Shown: positions 11,701 through 22,307 of the stretch, piece after piece
How positions within the stretch are numbered: the first letter of the stretch is position 1
How the letters are laid out: each line of letters starts with the position of its first letter
Origin: Corbicula japonica
Lineage: Eukaryota > Mollusca > Bivalvia > Venerida > Cyrenidae
Length of the DNA stretch: 64,000 bases
Direction of reading: 5' to 3'
Assembly: GCA_038501625.1 (NCBI GenBank)
Contig: JAZAYU010000013.1
Coordinates: 3,162,001-3,226,000, forward strand
Made by a program: the position numbers and the translations under genes
The notes under the pieces: model-generated
Told to the model about the DNA's origin: nothing
Databases searched by the model: none
What the model saw: the letters and a program-made list of their open reading frames with translations, nothing else

Positions 11701-14700
11701 GTATTGTTTAAATAAAATGAGGATACATATATTTAAAATTGCGTCTTATTTTATTTTTTATTAAGTTTTGCCTAATTGGCTGCGTGAAAAAAAATCCCGG
11801 GAATGAAATCAGAATCCCCTAGAATTCTGACCCAAATCCCCTGGAATGCTTTCCAAAAATATGATGCAGTAATATTTCTCAGGTTTTCTTACACAGATTT
11901 ACAAGTTACACCGAATTTGCCAAGTTACACATGGTTTTATCATGAATATAATTCATCTTTATTGAATTTAAAAATTTATGACTTTACAATTGTTTTGCCT
12001 TGACATCTTGATATCCAGTAAAACACACCTGAGATAATTATATGGTGGTCTGTCACCAAAGTTAATAAGCAGTCATAATTTTATAGTGGAAAATAGTTCA
12101 AAACCTATGACAATAGGTTTTTATGAGCGGTTTTTACTGTACTAACTAATAAGCCATCCCATCCACCTTTAGGTTTAATGCTTAAAAAAAGTCTATGACA
12201 ATCTAATGCAATAGATAAATTCTTTTCAAACCAGTGAAAACATCTTGAAAAGCTGACCATGAGTGAATGAATAAGCCCTTAAAGTCTCATACTAGCATTA
12301 TCCAATCTTAAAATATTGGTGTAATATTACTTACACTCAATGGGTCGTGGAATATCAGGTACAGCCCCTTCCTGCATGTAGCACTGACTCATGAACGTGT
12401 TCAGTCGATCCAGAGACGGGAATGTGGGATGAGTAGGCTGCTGCACAAATACTCGCCCAGCATCAACAATACTGGACACTACAATGTCAACTGACACACC
12501 CTCTGGTAAACTCAGCTGCAGAACAAAAGATAGACAAATTGTCTACAGATGTAATTCTACTTATACATTTTACTTAACCCTTGATAGGCTAGTCATCCAT
12601 CCAGCTTGATCAGGATCTTCAGTGCTTTCTACTCACTCAATAAAGTTAATTAACTAATTTAAACACACTTCTATGAATAATGATTGGACTAGCTTAACCC
12701 CTACACATTCAACTTTGATTCATGTACAAACAGTGTAGATCCAGTTAAGCCAGCTCTTCTGTGCTGTCTGATATATGCTGTATCCCAGTTTTTATTTTTT
12801 ACTTTTGGGGATATGCCTCCCTACCCCTAAGGTGGGGGAATAAATGTGCGAACAAGCATAATTCAGCTTCAAATGGAGTACTTTTAAATGGTAGAACTGT
12901 TTAGTTGTTATTAATAATAACAATTATGTTGACATGACACTTAATTTTCCATTATTCAGTAAACAAGTTTCACTTAATGTAGTTCAATACTCATATTTAA
13001 TTTGGGTTGGGAAAAGTGCCAGAAAGTTGGCAAAAAAGGTAGGTAATCCCATCCCTCCAGCCATAACGGCAAATATTTTTCTTAAAAAAACAAAACCAAA
13101 CACCGTATCCTTGTAATATAGAATTAAATTTTTACAAGTTTAATTCAGCTCGGTTGAAAATAGTCTGCAGCCAAGCATTTTACCCAGTATTTCTTCATTA
13201 CTGTGAAGGAATCTATGCTGCATGGCAAAAACTATGCAATGACTGACTTTACTTTATGACTGACTCTACGAAGGTGTCTCTGATTTTTTATTATCATCTA
13301 GATCTTGATGCTCAGGACCTTCTTTATGTAGAAGAAACAAGCAAACTTGCATAAGATGCTATACCTGCATTATTTCTGGCATGATGACTGGATTGGGTGG
13401 CAATGGCTCAATCCCTGGGAACTGTACAGCAGGGAATCGTTTCTTGATGATCTTGCAGGCAGTATCTATGGCAACTTGTGAACCTGCCAAACAATCAACC
13501 CATTGAATATATCAGAGCTTGTAGTTTTTTTTTAAATAAGAGCTGGCTGAGGAGACAGCATGCTCAACTATTCAAATCGCATAGAAAATAAATTCAATTT
13601 TGTTATTAGTGTGTTATAAGGTATAATGAGGTAGTATGCGAACTGTAACCTAATTGTGACAGTGACACGACAAAAAATTAGGAGAATAGCTCGACATATT
13701 CTTTGAATGGTTAAGCTAATAATATTTGTAAAAAAAGTTATGGGTCTATTTGGTAATGATGTACATTAAGATAATGAATGTCAATTGTTGAAATCTTCAG
13801 TGGTTTTAATGTTATGGACCTTGTGCATAAAAAGTTTCACGGATACCAACACCAAGTATGACATCTCTCATATTTTTGGAAGGTCTACCTAAAAATCACC
13901 TGTTGCCATTTTTTTAAGAATGAAACTGCTCCGTTGTTCTGTTGTTTGAAAGCAAAACTGTTATCATATGACCAAAAGGAAATTATGGTGAATGTTTAAT
14001 TCCTCCATCCTGACCAGCTGTCAATCAAACGAACAAAAGAAATAATTTGTAACCAATCATATTAAAGCATACCACTATGTTAGTCAGATGGTAAAACTGA
14101 AAATATTAGAAAGTCCTTGTTGCTATTCACCTCTCACTCCAGGGATACAGCTTATAATAAGTTATTTCTCACTTACTAGACAGAAAAATCTCTATTTTTA
14201 GCCGTGTCAGATTTCCTTATCTCGCATGGCCTTATCTAACACTCCGCGTGCTCGCGTACTTTCGTATTATTGCGCACCATATTAATTGAGCACTTTCATT
14301 ATTGATTTAGACTACGTCATGATGCTTATTTCTACGTCATAAATTTGTAAAGTGACGTAATTAAACGAATGTTTACTTTTTCAAATAGAGCAATCTGTTG
14401 ATTTTGTTTGATCAGGATTTTGTTCAAAAATCATTTGGAAAGGATACACTCGGAGCCTGCTAAATTCCTAACGCTGGAACTTGGAAGTGTTTATCGTGGT
14501 ATGAGTCTGAAATTGCTACTTTTTAAAGTGTTTCATTCTTATACCGCTGTTGCGAGCTTCGTTAAACATCAGGATCTATGAATAAAGTGAATGGAAAATA
14601 AAATAGGAAATATACTGCTGTTTAATCGGGATATTTCAACTGGTATGTATAATTCATTTTTTTTAAATTTTAAATTGTGACGAAATCACGGATAACCTTA

Positions 14701-17700
14701 CAAATCGCAGATCTGTTATCCGTTTTCAACGAATGAACCAGCTGTTTTCATGCAATGAAAAAACGATTCTTTTCATTTCTTTTATTTGTAACGATATTGT
14801 TGAAGGCCTCCATGTTAGGGGTGTTTAACTTTGACAGGACTGTGTATTCGTGGCTGATTTACCATTCCTACTGGAAGTTACGCGAAAGAAATAGTTCTCT
14901 AAAATTCTTGCGTTTTTTTTTTTATTTTTGAAGAATTTTGTTTGAATCTTTAAGAAGTAAGTGAGAAAAATAATCAATCATTGGTATTCGGCGAAGATCG
15001 CGGTATCCCAACCCTCGGGCAATGCTTTCCAGACGGAAACTCGGCACAGCCTCGTTTCCGTCTGGAAAGCATTACCCTCGGGTTGAGATACCTTGATCTT
15101 CGCCGAATACCAATGATAGATTCTCTTTATCCTTCCTGTGAGTGACCAGTAATGATCCAGATAAACCCGAACAGCACATCAGGATCTACACTGTTCATTT
15201 CTCGGTCAGAAATATCTTAAGAATCTAAAAGCAATCAGTATAGATCCTGTGCCCAAGGTTATAAAACTGAGCATGGAAACCAGTCTCAAATCTCAAGCAT
15301 CTGATTGGTTGAAATGGCGACCAGTCGCCATTTCAGCCAATCAGATGCTTGAGATTTGAGACTGGTTTCCAATCTCAGCTTTATAACCTTCAGCCCAGAC
15401 CAGATCGCTTCGGATATAAGCCATATCCAAGGAGTGAAGAGGGTATTCAGACTGAACCTCTAAAACAATCAAACCTTCAATAACACAGATCTGGTAATCC
15501 CTCATGTACGGGTTGTTCTGCAGTCTTATTTTTGTACCCGACTGCTGACTGATCATCTTGATGGTTTTACCCCGCGTGCCGATGAACAACCCGCACAGGT
15601 CTGATGGTATGTTGAACTCAAATATGCGGTCCTCATCTGGTGGAGACATACCAGCATTATCATGAACACTTCCTCCTTTTCCACTATCGTTTGAGGCCTG
15701 TAACATGAGATATTTATAAAGTCTGTCTTTTAAAATCTTGTTGAATCTTCTTAAAGAGATGTTGCAGAACCCTAATGATGTTTTTTCACTTTATAGATCA
15801 CAGGATGTTAACTGGCATTCTAGATATCACTTGCAGAAATTCCACAATCAATTAACTGAATATCCAATTTATATATTTATATTTTCGGAAGTCTTGTCTG
15901 TTAGTGAGCACGTCCAAAAACAACTGACTTATTAGTTAAAAAATTTGAAAACATTGTAAAAACTTCAAATTTTTTAACTTAACAACATAACAACCAATGA
16001 AACAACAGTATTTGTAGAACAATGGCTTTGAAACATTGTGCCTATGGCTTCTAGATTTGTATTTACAAATGACAAAATAATGACCGCTCATTCTTAAATA
16101 AATTGTACAGTTTCTTATCTTAAATTAGGTAACAAAAGTAGATAATAAAATAAGATTATAAACAAGTGTTAAAATTCATTTCATTTTGATAATCATTTTG
16201 ATAATCATTTTGATAATCTAAGTTTATTAATGAATGAAAATATAAAACATTTAATTAAATTGCAGACACTGCAAAAACTTTCAATTTTTTTAAGAATCTG
16301 AAATAATATGCAAAAGTGCATCTTTTCAACAAACCTTGAAAAAACATTAGAAGCTTTATCTTCATTAAGAAATACACCAATAACAAAGGCCTTTGCCAAC
16401 TTTTGTAAACTGTAAGAGCCTAAATGTAGCTTTTATTTTCTCAGAATATTACACCTAACAAAAGCACCACCAAATGGGAGAATTTAAGCCTCTATCTTGC
16501 CAAACTACTGACCAAAATAAATCTCAATAGCAGGTTTTTTTATAAGGAAGAGGGGAAGACGCTGGTCAAAAGGGGAAAAATGCATAAAAAATACAAAATT
16601 GGGGAAAATTTAGTTTATTTTACACTCTTACTTGTATTAGCTTCAGTGAATGTTTATACTCAAGTTTATGCTTATGTCTTTCTTTCTTTACCTAACTTTC
16701 ATTACCAAACATTCTATTTAGCATACAGAGGCATGTCTCTTTGTTATCTGTTCTTAAACAGTACAAGAATAAGTTTCTTTACACTTGCTCACTTTCCAAG
16801 CCAGCTTAAAATGTATCCAATAATTGTGTGCTTAGAATCAAAATCATTTCAGATGCAAGATTTCCAGAAAGGGGGTTTGTTTAGGGCAGTGCTTGGGTAG
16901 TTATTGATAATTTCCAACTTTATTGCTGAATTCCCCAAGAAAATTAAATATTGCTGCTCAAAAGGAGGGTTCAAGCAATTCCACTGACCCTACTACCCCC
17001 TGATACGCACCTGCTTATACAACACGCGACGTACGATAATAAATGATCATAAAATTACACAGTACTTCGACCTGAATACTCTGGAAGATACGGGATATAA
17101 AATACTTGGGATAAAAATGATTGCCCGGCAGTTTTAAGTGTGTGTTTCACCTGAGGATTCGTATTTTTGTGACAGAACATGGCGCCGTATTCTGTTGTTC
17201 GTATTTTGCATTATTCGTCGTTCCTTTTACCCGACGGTGCAAACAGGCCGCATCCATTTAAAAGCAAGACAAAGACAATATATGACAACTAGCAATTTAC
17301 TAAGTCAATCTTTAATTAATTGTCAATTATCAAAGCAACAGATTCTTTTTTGCCCGATGTCAAAATACATTCCTTGGCGATAATTAGACCGGCACTGGCA
17401 TGCGTTTAATCGACTGGTTGGTATTTTTCAGGTGGGCGGAGCTTATTAATTTATCAAAACATTTTTTTACTATCTAATCGTAAACGGCGTGACCTGGAAG
17501 ATTATAGGCGGGGTTTAAATTTACTACGACTGCCTATGTCGATGGTTGTGATTCTCTTTTTCGGAAGTCCTGGGACATATGTTATCGAGAAATGCGCGGA
17601 CGAGTCTTATTTTAGCCGTAATTTACGGCCGAACACACGTTAACAGTAATCAACAAAAATCCATTTAAAACTGGCAGGTAGAATGACATTATTCTTAACA

Positions 17701-19821
17701 CGATAATCCAGTACCAGTTATGTTTAAGTTGACGACCAGGATACAGTTTCTGTGACGTAGCGAATCTAAATTTAGTAACATTTGTCAAATAATACTCGGT
17801 TCGTAGTGAATCTAAATTTAGTAACATTTGTCAAATAATACTCGGTTCCGTACAAATATTCGCGAGAATTGTGCAGATTTTAGATGAAACATATTAAACA
17901 AAACCATAAATTAAGCTTCTGTTTACGTTTTGTTAAAAAATTATCACTTTACAAGGGGGAAAGGGATTTTCATTGGGGAATTTTTTTCCCAGGGGAAGAC
18001 GCCAACTATCGGCGTCAGTTTGTTAAGGAAAAAAAACTCAGAATACCTTAGACTAATTAATGACTGCAGATCAAATTGTTATTTACTTAATGATGGAAAT
18101 AACATTTATTAAACTTCATTTGACTGTGTGACTGTCATCAACTTGAAAATAAGCAATCTATTTCATTAGTCTGGAGACATTTTTTCAGTTAATGATCCAA
18201 AAACAATATCCAAGTTATTGATCACAAATCAATTTTAAACTTAACATCACTGTGTGACCTTGACCTGTGGCCTCCTGATCCTTAAGCAATAAGTCATATA
18301 TCCCTCCCATCCCCAAGACAAATCGACCTAGCTAGTTTGGTGACTTGTATTTAATAAAAGTCAGTGTGACCTTGACCTTTGACTTAACATCCAAAAAATA
18401 GAGACCATCTACTCAAAGACCAGTCTACCTACCAAGTTCGGTAACTCTAATTTTAACGTTTCTTTAGTTATTAATCGGAAGCTAATTTTAATAATAAAGG
18501 TCATAATAACCTTCACCTCTGACTCCAAAAATGATCTTAAACCAATTTTCAATAAAATATTATGATGCCCTTATTTGGCCACAAAATTAAAATGGGTGAT
18601 CTGAAGACTGTACTCGCTCTGATTAATAGTATTCATTATTCAAATAGTTGGGCTAAATAAAACAGAAATACAAACCTCACTTAAGTTATCACAGTTTGAT
18701 GAGGAATCAGAATGGTTGTTGTTGTTTTCTGGATGAACTTCAGGGTGGTTATCAGCCTGCATGCCCATGCTTTCAGACGGTTTCTCTGGTTTAGATTCAT
18801 TTGACAATTTTTCAGTTCGAGAATTTAAGTGATCATCAACAGTTAGATCAATTACTGAATCATCATTTGTTAGATCAATGACATTAACTTCTTTAGAGAC
18901 TGAAGAATTAGCATGAACAGTGTCGGGGTCTCTTTGATGTCTCTCCTGTACATCTGGATTATAACTGTCACCATTCTGAACTGGATCTGCAGTACTTTCT
19001 GTGAGATCATTGTTAACACTCCAATCCTCTGTCAATTTGTGTGAGTCTGCATCAATGCTATTAGTCACCACAACTGTATCTATTTCTATTGAATCATCAA
19101 CGTTCTCATTTTCACAGTTTTTCATTTCTGGCACATTATTATAATCACTGGATGCTATGTGTTCAGAAAGTTTACTGTTCTGAGACACCGGTTTTGTTCT
19201 GGTTTGTTCCAATTTGGGACTAGATAACAATGGAGCTGTATGTTCAACTTGGACTTGAGTTGGCACAATAATTTCTTCTTTCAGTTCAGCTAAGTTTTCA
19301 GAAACTGTATCTTTCGATTTTGACTCACTTACAGACTTGTTCGAGTAATTATTCAAACCTGTTGCTGTATCACATGGTTTGCTGAAGGTTGGCGTGACAA
19401 CATCCTCCTGAATAACTTCCGATACGATGTCTGGCTGGTTTGCAATACTTGTGTCTCCTGAACCAGAAACAAACATTTTGTCATTTTTCGAGCAAGGTTT
19501 ACTTTTATCAGCTGCCTGATCACCATGACCTAGGATGCTTTCCTCAGTATATACTGAAGAAACTCTGCCTGATGATGAATCTAACACTGTTCCAGGTTTG
19601 CCATTCGAAACATCAGATTTCACCTCCTTTATCAACGGCTTTGTTGAGGTTTTAACACTGGCATTTTCTGGTTCTTTAACCTCATTTTTCGGTGGTCTGT
19701 CCGGAGGTTCAACTCTACGCTTGGCTGGTGGTGTTTTCTTCCTACCAAAGATCCACAGCAGACCAATAATGGCTGCTGTTGCTGTAACAGCTACAGTCAC
19801 TATAGATGTGAAATTGGCCAT
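8663..19821 (-). CDS. AKAP1: AKAP1 (A-kinase anchor protein 1, mitochondrial), seven coding exons
   Basis: Scaffold that tethers protein kinase A and mRNA or other partners to the outer mitochondrial membrane (family knowledge). Coding exons, in minus order, are 19821-18676, 15697-15475, 13483-13365, 12515-12335, 10607-10392, 9617-9478 and 8728-8663. All junctions are GT/AG and the phases join to 696 codons plus TGA. Residues 5-24 form a hydrophobic signal anchor followed by a basic RKK cluster, typical of AKAP1. Residues 30-380 are low-complexity and acidic, with VIDLT at 314-318 and 323-327. The KH domain (about 405-470) has GTRG at 422-425. The Tudor domain (about 515-640) contains W569 and a YVDYGGY motif. 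The C-terminus VNREMVNRGVVRWMEVME closes as in vertebrate AKAP1. I see no convincing PKA RII-binding amphipathic helix; residues 132-142 (IVSEVIQEDVV) are the weak best candidate. An upstream non-coding exon boundary lies at 19862. Confidence 0.93.
9170..9375. repeat. MITE family B copy in last AKAP1 intron
   Basis: Contains CAGTGCAGATCTGATCTGG, CTTGGTCAGAAATA and CAGCTGATCTGGATCTACA. The plus-strand frame at 9172 derives from it. Confidence 0.65.
9478..9617 (-). CDS. AKAP1: AKAP1 coding exon 6 (end of Tudor region)
   Basis: The acceptor CAG is at 9618-9620 and the donor TCT|GTAAGT at 9478/9477. Two bases plus 46 codons, ending in phase 0. It encodes EQYFSAEAAVVLEELTQGKL and then a beta strand with YIHVYQICGANS, aligned with the post-Tudor segment of AKAP1. 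I found it by extending the gene model; no long ORF marks it on this strand. Confidence 0.9.
10392..10607 (-). CDS. AKAP1: AKAP1 coding exon 5 (Tudor core)
   Basis: A T-tract and CAG acceptor lies at 10608-10610 and the donor A|GTATGT at 10392/10391. Two bases complete a Ser codon, then 71 codons and one base follow. It encodes NGWYRAQIMA, the YVDYGGYARI barrel strand and QIRSDFMTLPFEAVE, all diagnostic of Tudor domains. The same frame reads 34 codons into the intron to a stop at 10291. Confidence 0.94.
10608..12334. other. AKAP1 intron 4 (1.7 kb), short G/C-run words
   Basis: Stretches near 10740-10825 and 11795-11850 share words such as ATCCCCTGGAAT and TCCCCTGG, possibly edges of an old element. 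No clear inverted termini were found. Confidence 0.35.
12335..12515 (-). CDS. AKAP1: AKAP1 coding exon 4 (N-terminal extension of the Tudor domain)
   Basis: The acceptor is TGCAG at 12516-12520 and the donor T|GTAAGT at 12335/12334; the exon holds 60 codons plus one base. It encodes VSVDIVVSSIVDAGRVFVQQ and PTHPTFPSLDRLN, the conserved beta-rich stretch before the AKAP1 Tudor core. Confidence 0.93.
12574..12790. repeat. Two MITE family B fragments in AKAP1 intron 3
   Basis: One fragment near 12574-12645 (TTAACCCTTGATAGGC, GATCAGGATCTTCAGTG). A second near 12694-12780 (TTAACCCCTACACATTC, CAGTGTAGATCCAGTTAAGC). Confidence 0.5.
13365..13483 (-). CDS. AKAP1: AKAP1 coding exon 3 (end of KH domain and linker)
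   Basis: The acceptor CAG is at 13484-13486 and the donor CAG|GTATAG at 13365/13364. Its two leading bases complete the Gly codon split from exon 2, followed by 39 codons ending in phase 0. It encodes the last KH helix (AIDTACKIIKKRFP) and a proline-rich linker (IEPLPPNPVIMPEIMQ). Confidence 0.9.
14157..14975. mobile_element. Putative TIR element in AKAP1 intron 2
   Basis: TTATTTCTCACTTACT at 14162-14177 reappears inverted at about 14956-14973 (AGTAAGTGAGAAAAATAA). The interior differs from the flanks in containing CpG-rich words. No transposase frame. The target duplication is not defined, so the boundaries are approximate. Confidence 0.45.
14313..14360. promoter_or_regulatory. Cluster of three CRE/ATF-like TGACGTA sites
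   Basis: CTACGTCATG (14312-14321), CTACGTCATA (14332-14341) and TGACGTAA (14353-14360) within 50 bases, inside AKAP1 intron 2. They match the TGACGTMA half-to-full CREB/ATF core. Function is unknown. Confidence 0.35.
14977..15117. repeat. 141-bp foldback element
   Basis: The arms ATCATTGGTATTCGGCGAAG and CTTCGCCGAATACCAATGAT are perfect complements. Pairing continues almost to the centre through CCAACCCTCGGG and CTTTCCAGACGGAAAC, leaving a loop of about 10 bases. It is unrelated to MITE families A, B and C. Confidence 0.85.
15125..15465. repeat. MITE family B copy interrupted by MITE A
   Basis: The left arm (GATCCAGATAAACCCGAAC, CATCAGGATCTACACTG) and the right remnant (GACCAGATCGC, GATATAAGCCATATCC) flank the MITE A copy at 15251-15396. 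Confidence 0.6.
15251..15396. repeat. MITE family A copy, nested in MITE B
   Basis: Left GCCCAAGGTTATAAAACTGA; right TCAGCTTTATAACCTTCAGC. The central hairpin is ATGGCGACCAGTCGCCAT. It lies 79 bases from the KH exon donor of AKAP1, so it is part of intron 2. Confidence 0.88.
15475..15697 (-). CDS. AKAP1: AKAP1 coding exon 2 (KH domain)
   Basis: The acceptor CAG is at 15698-15700 and the donor is G|GTTTG at 15475/15474; the exon holds 74 codons plus one base. It encodes FEFNIPSDLCGLFIGTRGKT and the following helix of a KH fold, with the GxxG loop GTRG that grips single-stranded nucleic acid. It ends at ICVIEG, shared with vertebrate AKAP1. A palindromic MITE sits 79 bases downstream in the intron. 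Confidence 0.93.
17762..17848. repeat. 46-bp tandem duplication
   Basis: GAATCTAAATTTAGTAACAT and the following TTGTCAAATAATACTCGGTT occur at 17762 and again at 17808 without change. Confidence 0.9.
18244..18500. repeat. Dispersed repeat with TGACCTTGACC words
   Basis: GTGTGACCTTGACCTGTGG at about 18253 and GTGTGACCTTGACCTTTGAC at about 18364 are spaced like a two-unit degenerate repeat of about 110 bp. The same word class occurs at 2686-2760. Confidence 0.5.
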
Positions 19822-19862
19822 TTATCTCCTCTCAAAAGTGGCTCTCCAACAAGTCAACAATT
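18676..19862 (-). CDS. AKAP1: AKAP1 coding exon 1 (start codon, membrane anchor, acidic linker)
   Basis: The ATG is at 19821. The exon extends 41 bases into the 5'UTR, to a polypyrimidine-CAG acceptor at 19863-19865, so at least one non-coding exon lies upstream. The coding part is 382 codons and ends in phase 0 at donor GAG|GTTTG (18676/18675). The same frame stays open 11 codons into the intron to a stop at 18640, but the next exon joins in phase at 18676. The product begins with a hydrophobic helix (ATAAIIGLLWIF) then RKK, and continues rich in Ser, Asp, Glu and Asn. Two VIDLT-x-DD repeats lie at genomic 18832-18882. Confidence 0.92.
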
Positions 19863-19865
19863 CTG

Positions 19866-20646
19866 AAAAAAAAAGAATATAGACTTTAGTGATGTGATAT
19901 CCAGAATCCTTAGAACAAAATCTGATAGAAATCTATTTAGAAATGACATTTAAAGTCATCTTCAAACCTACTATGGAGTAGTAGGAGACATTTCTGTGCT
20001 GCTGTGGCAACGATGCTTGCGATCGTACAGGGCATGCTACATTTTTCTTGCACACTGGGACCACCATAACAGCTCTTTTCATCAGAACAATAATGAACAG
20101 GCCCTGGCCTTTCAAATTGGGAAATGTATGTGTGATAATTGTTTAATTTGGGAAAACAAGTCATTGAAAAATGGGTACTAGTTTATAAATTTGAGTAGTA
20201 TTAAGTATTCTCTTGTGGTGAAGCTACTTTTGGGTGTTACGGTTGTTGCATAATTTTGGGGTGACCTTACGTAGAGTTATGTAATTTAAAATTTAAATGT
20301 ATTTTGAAGTAAGGTCAATTTAGTACGGGAGGTTTTGAACCCGTAACACATAAATGCGTTGTCAGGATGACACCACTGGCTGTAAAATATGTACTGATAA
20401 GCCCAGCCAGGAAACTTAACTCAGTAAAAGATAATGGTTCTCTTTAATGTTAAAGCTGTACTTAATCTACATCGAAATGAAACAACAGTCTGTTTGATGA
20501 ATTGTAATGTAAAAGAACTAAATCTAAATCATGAACATATGTACATGAAATGATACAAAGTATTTACATTATATGAGTGCCAGCCAAGTCTTAAAGAAAG
20601 TAATCTTAAATTTAAATTGAGTGATTCTGGCCTAAAAAATAATGTG
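19866..20646. other. Upstream of AKAP1 exon 1; no feature seen
   Basis: Should hold the intron and perhaps the non-coding 5' exon(s) of AKAP1. No promoter element can be supported. The short minus frames at 19933-20164 lack recognisable domains. Confidence 0.4.
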
Positions 20647-20654
20647 AAATTAAG

Positions 20655-21643
20655 CAGGGTTTCAGTACTCGTACTTGTACTCGTACTCATACTTACTCGA
20701 GTACCAATTTTCAAGTACTCAGCAGGACTCAGTACTCATCTTAAATTACGAGTACAAGTACTCGTACTTACTCAAGTACTGACAAAAAATGGTCAGTACT
20801 AATGAGTATTTTATGAGTACTATACGAGTACTTTCACACTTCAATGAAATAAAATGAAATTGAATAAAACTTAACCTAATGAAGTGTATTATATAAATGG
20901 GTGGTAAGAAATAATTCATTAACATCACATATTGGGCAGGGTAATTAAACAACTTTTGTATATTATGCTGTTATTTACTTACATGTTTTTTATACTTTTT
21001 CATTCATTATAAAAATCATTGAATAAATAATTATACATTTTTTTGTATTTGTTAAAGGTTGAAATACCTTACTAAAATTTACAGTGCATTCAATAAGATT
21101 ATAGGATTTTGCAATAGAGTCAACAGAACTGATTATCACCTTATTATAATACAATGGAAGATAACATGTTTTCTCACCTTTGCAAATATGATTCTGGTGA
21201 GACCATTTATGTGTAGATGACACTTTTGAAAGGCTAATGATGTTACTATGCAATACCTCATTACCTGTGACTATTGACAGTTGAACTAGTTGTAGATGGT
21301 CACTTTTTACAATAATGGAATACTTATGATTTCTGTGTCTGTTTATATAATTTTTGTCCAGTTACAATGTCAATAATAAAATTATTATTACTGGTACTTC
21401 AATAGAAATAAAATTATAGTTGCATACCACATTTGAATAAGTGTATAGTATTCTATATTATTTTAAAAATAAAAGTAAAAGTTTTTGTACTCGCAAAATA
21501 CTCGTGAGTACATTAAGTAGTACTCAGTACTTACTTAAGTACACTCAGAAAAGTGAGTAGTCAGTACTTACTTGAGTACACCTTAAGCATCTAGTACTCA
21601 GTACTTACTCGAGTACTAAACCTTAGTACTCAGCAAAACCCTG
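20655..21643. mobile_element. hAT-like non-autonomous element with perfect 8-bp TSD
   Basis: Ends CAGGGTTTCAG and CAAAACCCTG. It is flanked on both sides by AAATTAAG (20647-20654 and 21644-21651). Both subterminal regions are arrays of short GTACTCGTACTTGTACTCG-type words; the middle is AT-rich. CAGGG termini with an 8-bp duplication fit the hAT superfamily. There is no transposase, so it depends on a partner element. Confidence 0.9.
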
Positions 21644-21651
21644 AAATTAAG

Positions 21652-22307
21652 TAAAGACCTTTAAACGCGCTCAAGAAAGTACAGTTGACCAACGGATAGC
21701 TCACAGGTCAACCAGTCAGGATCTAACAACCGTAAATTCTCATATAATGATATAGCCAGGAGTTTAAAACCAAAAGGGATTTAAAACCCAGTCTATAACA
21801 TAGAAACAAAGACAAAGTCTATGTTGAAAGATGGTCTATTTAGTTAACAATTTAGTTAACAATTAAAGCATCATTTATATATCAAGTATAAAGTTCGATA
21901 GATAGTGAAATATTAAATATGTACTCTTACAAGATTTAACCAAAACATGCTTGTACTTCTTAGATAATTGGCAAATAATATATTCTTATTCTTCATACAG
22001 AAACTAAATGAATAAACAACATAGTATAAAGCAAGAGATTATCACAACTGAAGCTTAAGTATCCATTATTCACTAATGACTGAAATAATCATCAAATGCA
22101 GAGTAAAAGAAATATACATAATCTGTAAAATGGGCAAGCAAACAACATATCATTTTACACAAGTACAACAACCCCTCGGACAGAATGCCTATACATGTTT
22201 CCTTCACGTTGTAAATTTTTTTATACATAACTCAAATACAATGCTGTACACCATACAAGTGAAACAAAACACACAATTTAGCCTGTTCAGTGCTTGGATA
22301 AACTTAG
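21652..22307. other. No feature seen
   Basis: AT-rich. The 89-codon frame starting at 22076 ends inside the next repeat and has no recognisable domain. Confidence 0.4.

Larger units (their letters stand above)
15701..18675. other. AKAP1 intron 1 (2.98 kb)
   Basis: Holds a 46-bp tandem duplication (17762-17848), GC-box-like words near 17434 (GGGCGG) and 17508 (GGCGGGG), and nuclear-receptor half-site-rich repeat sequence at 18244-18500. The 106-codon plus frame at 16580 has no recognisable domain and reads through AT-rich sequence. Confidence 0.45.

Noticed and set aside
16580..16900. 106-codon plus frame as a gene
   Set aside because: AT-rich sequence inside an AKAP1 intron, no recognisable domain; hydrophobic composition follows from T-rich codons.
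17430..17515. GC boxes as an internal AKAP1 promoter
   Set aside because: Two isolated GGGCGG-type words without other promoter features; mentioned only as part of the intron.
20325..20352. A tRNA box-B-like word (GGTTTTGAACCCG)
   Set aside because: No matching box A at the right spacing and no cloverleaf could be drawn.
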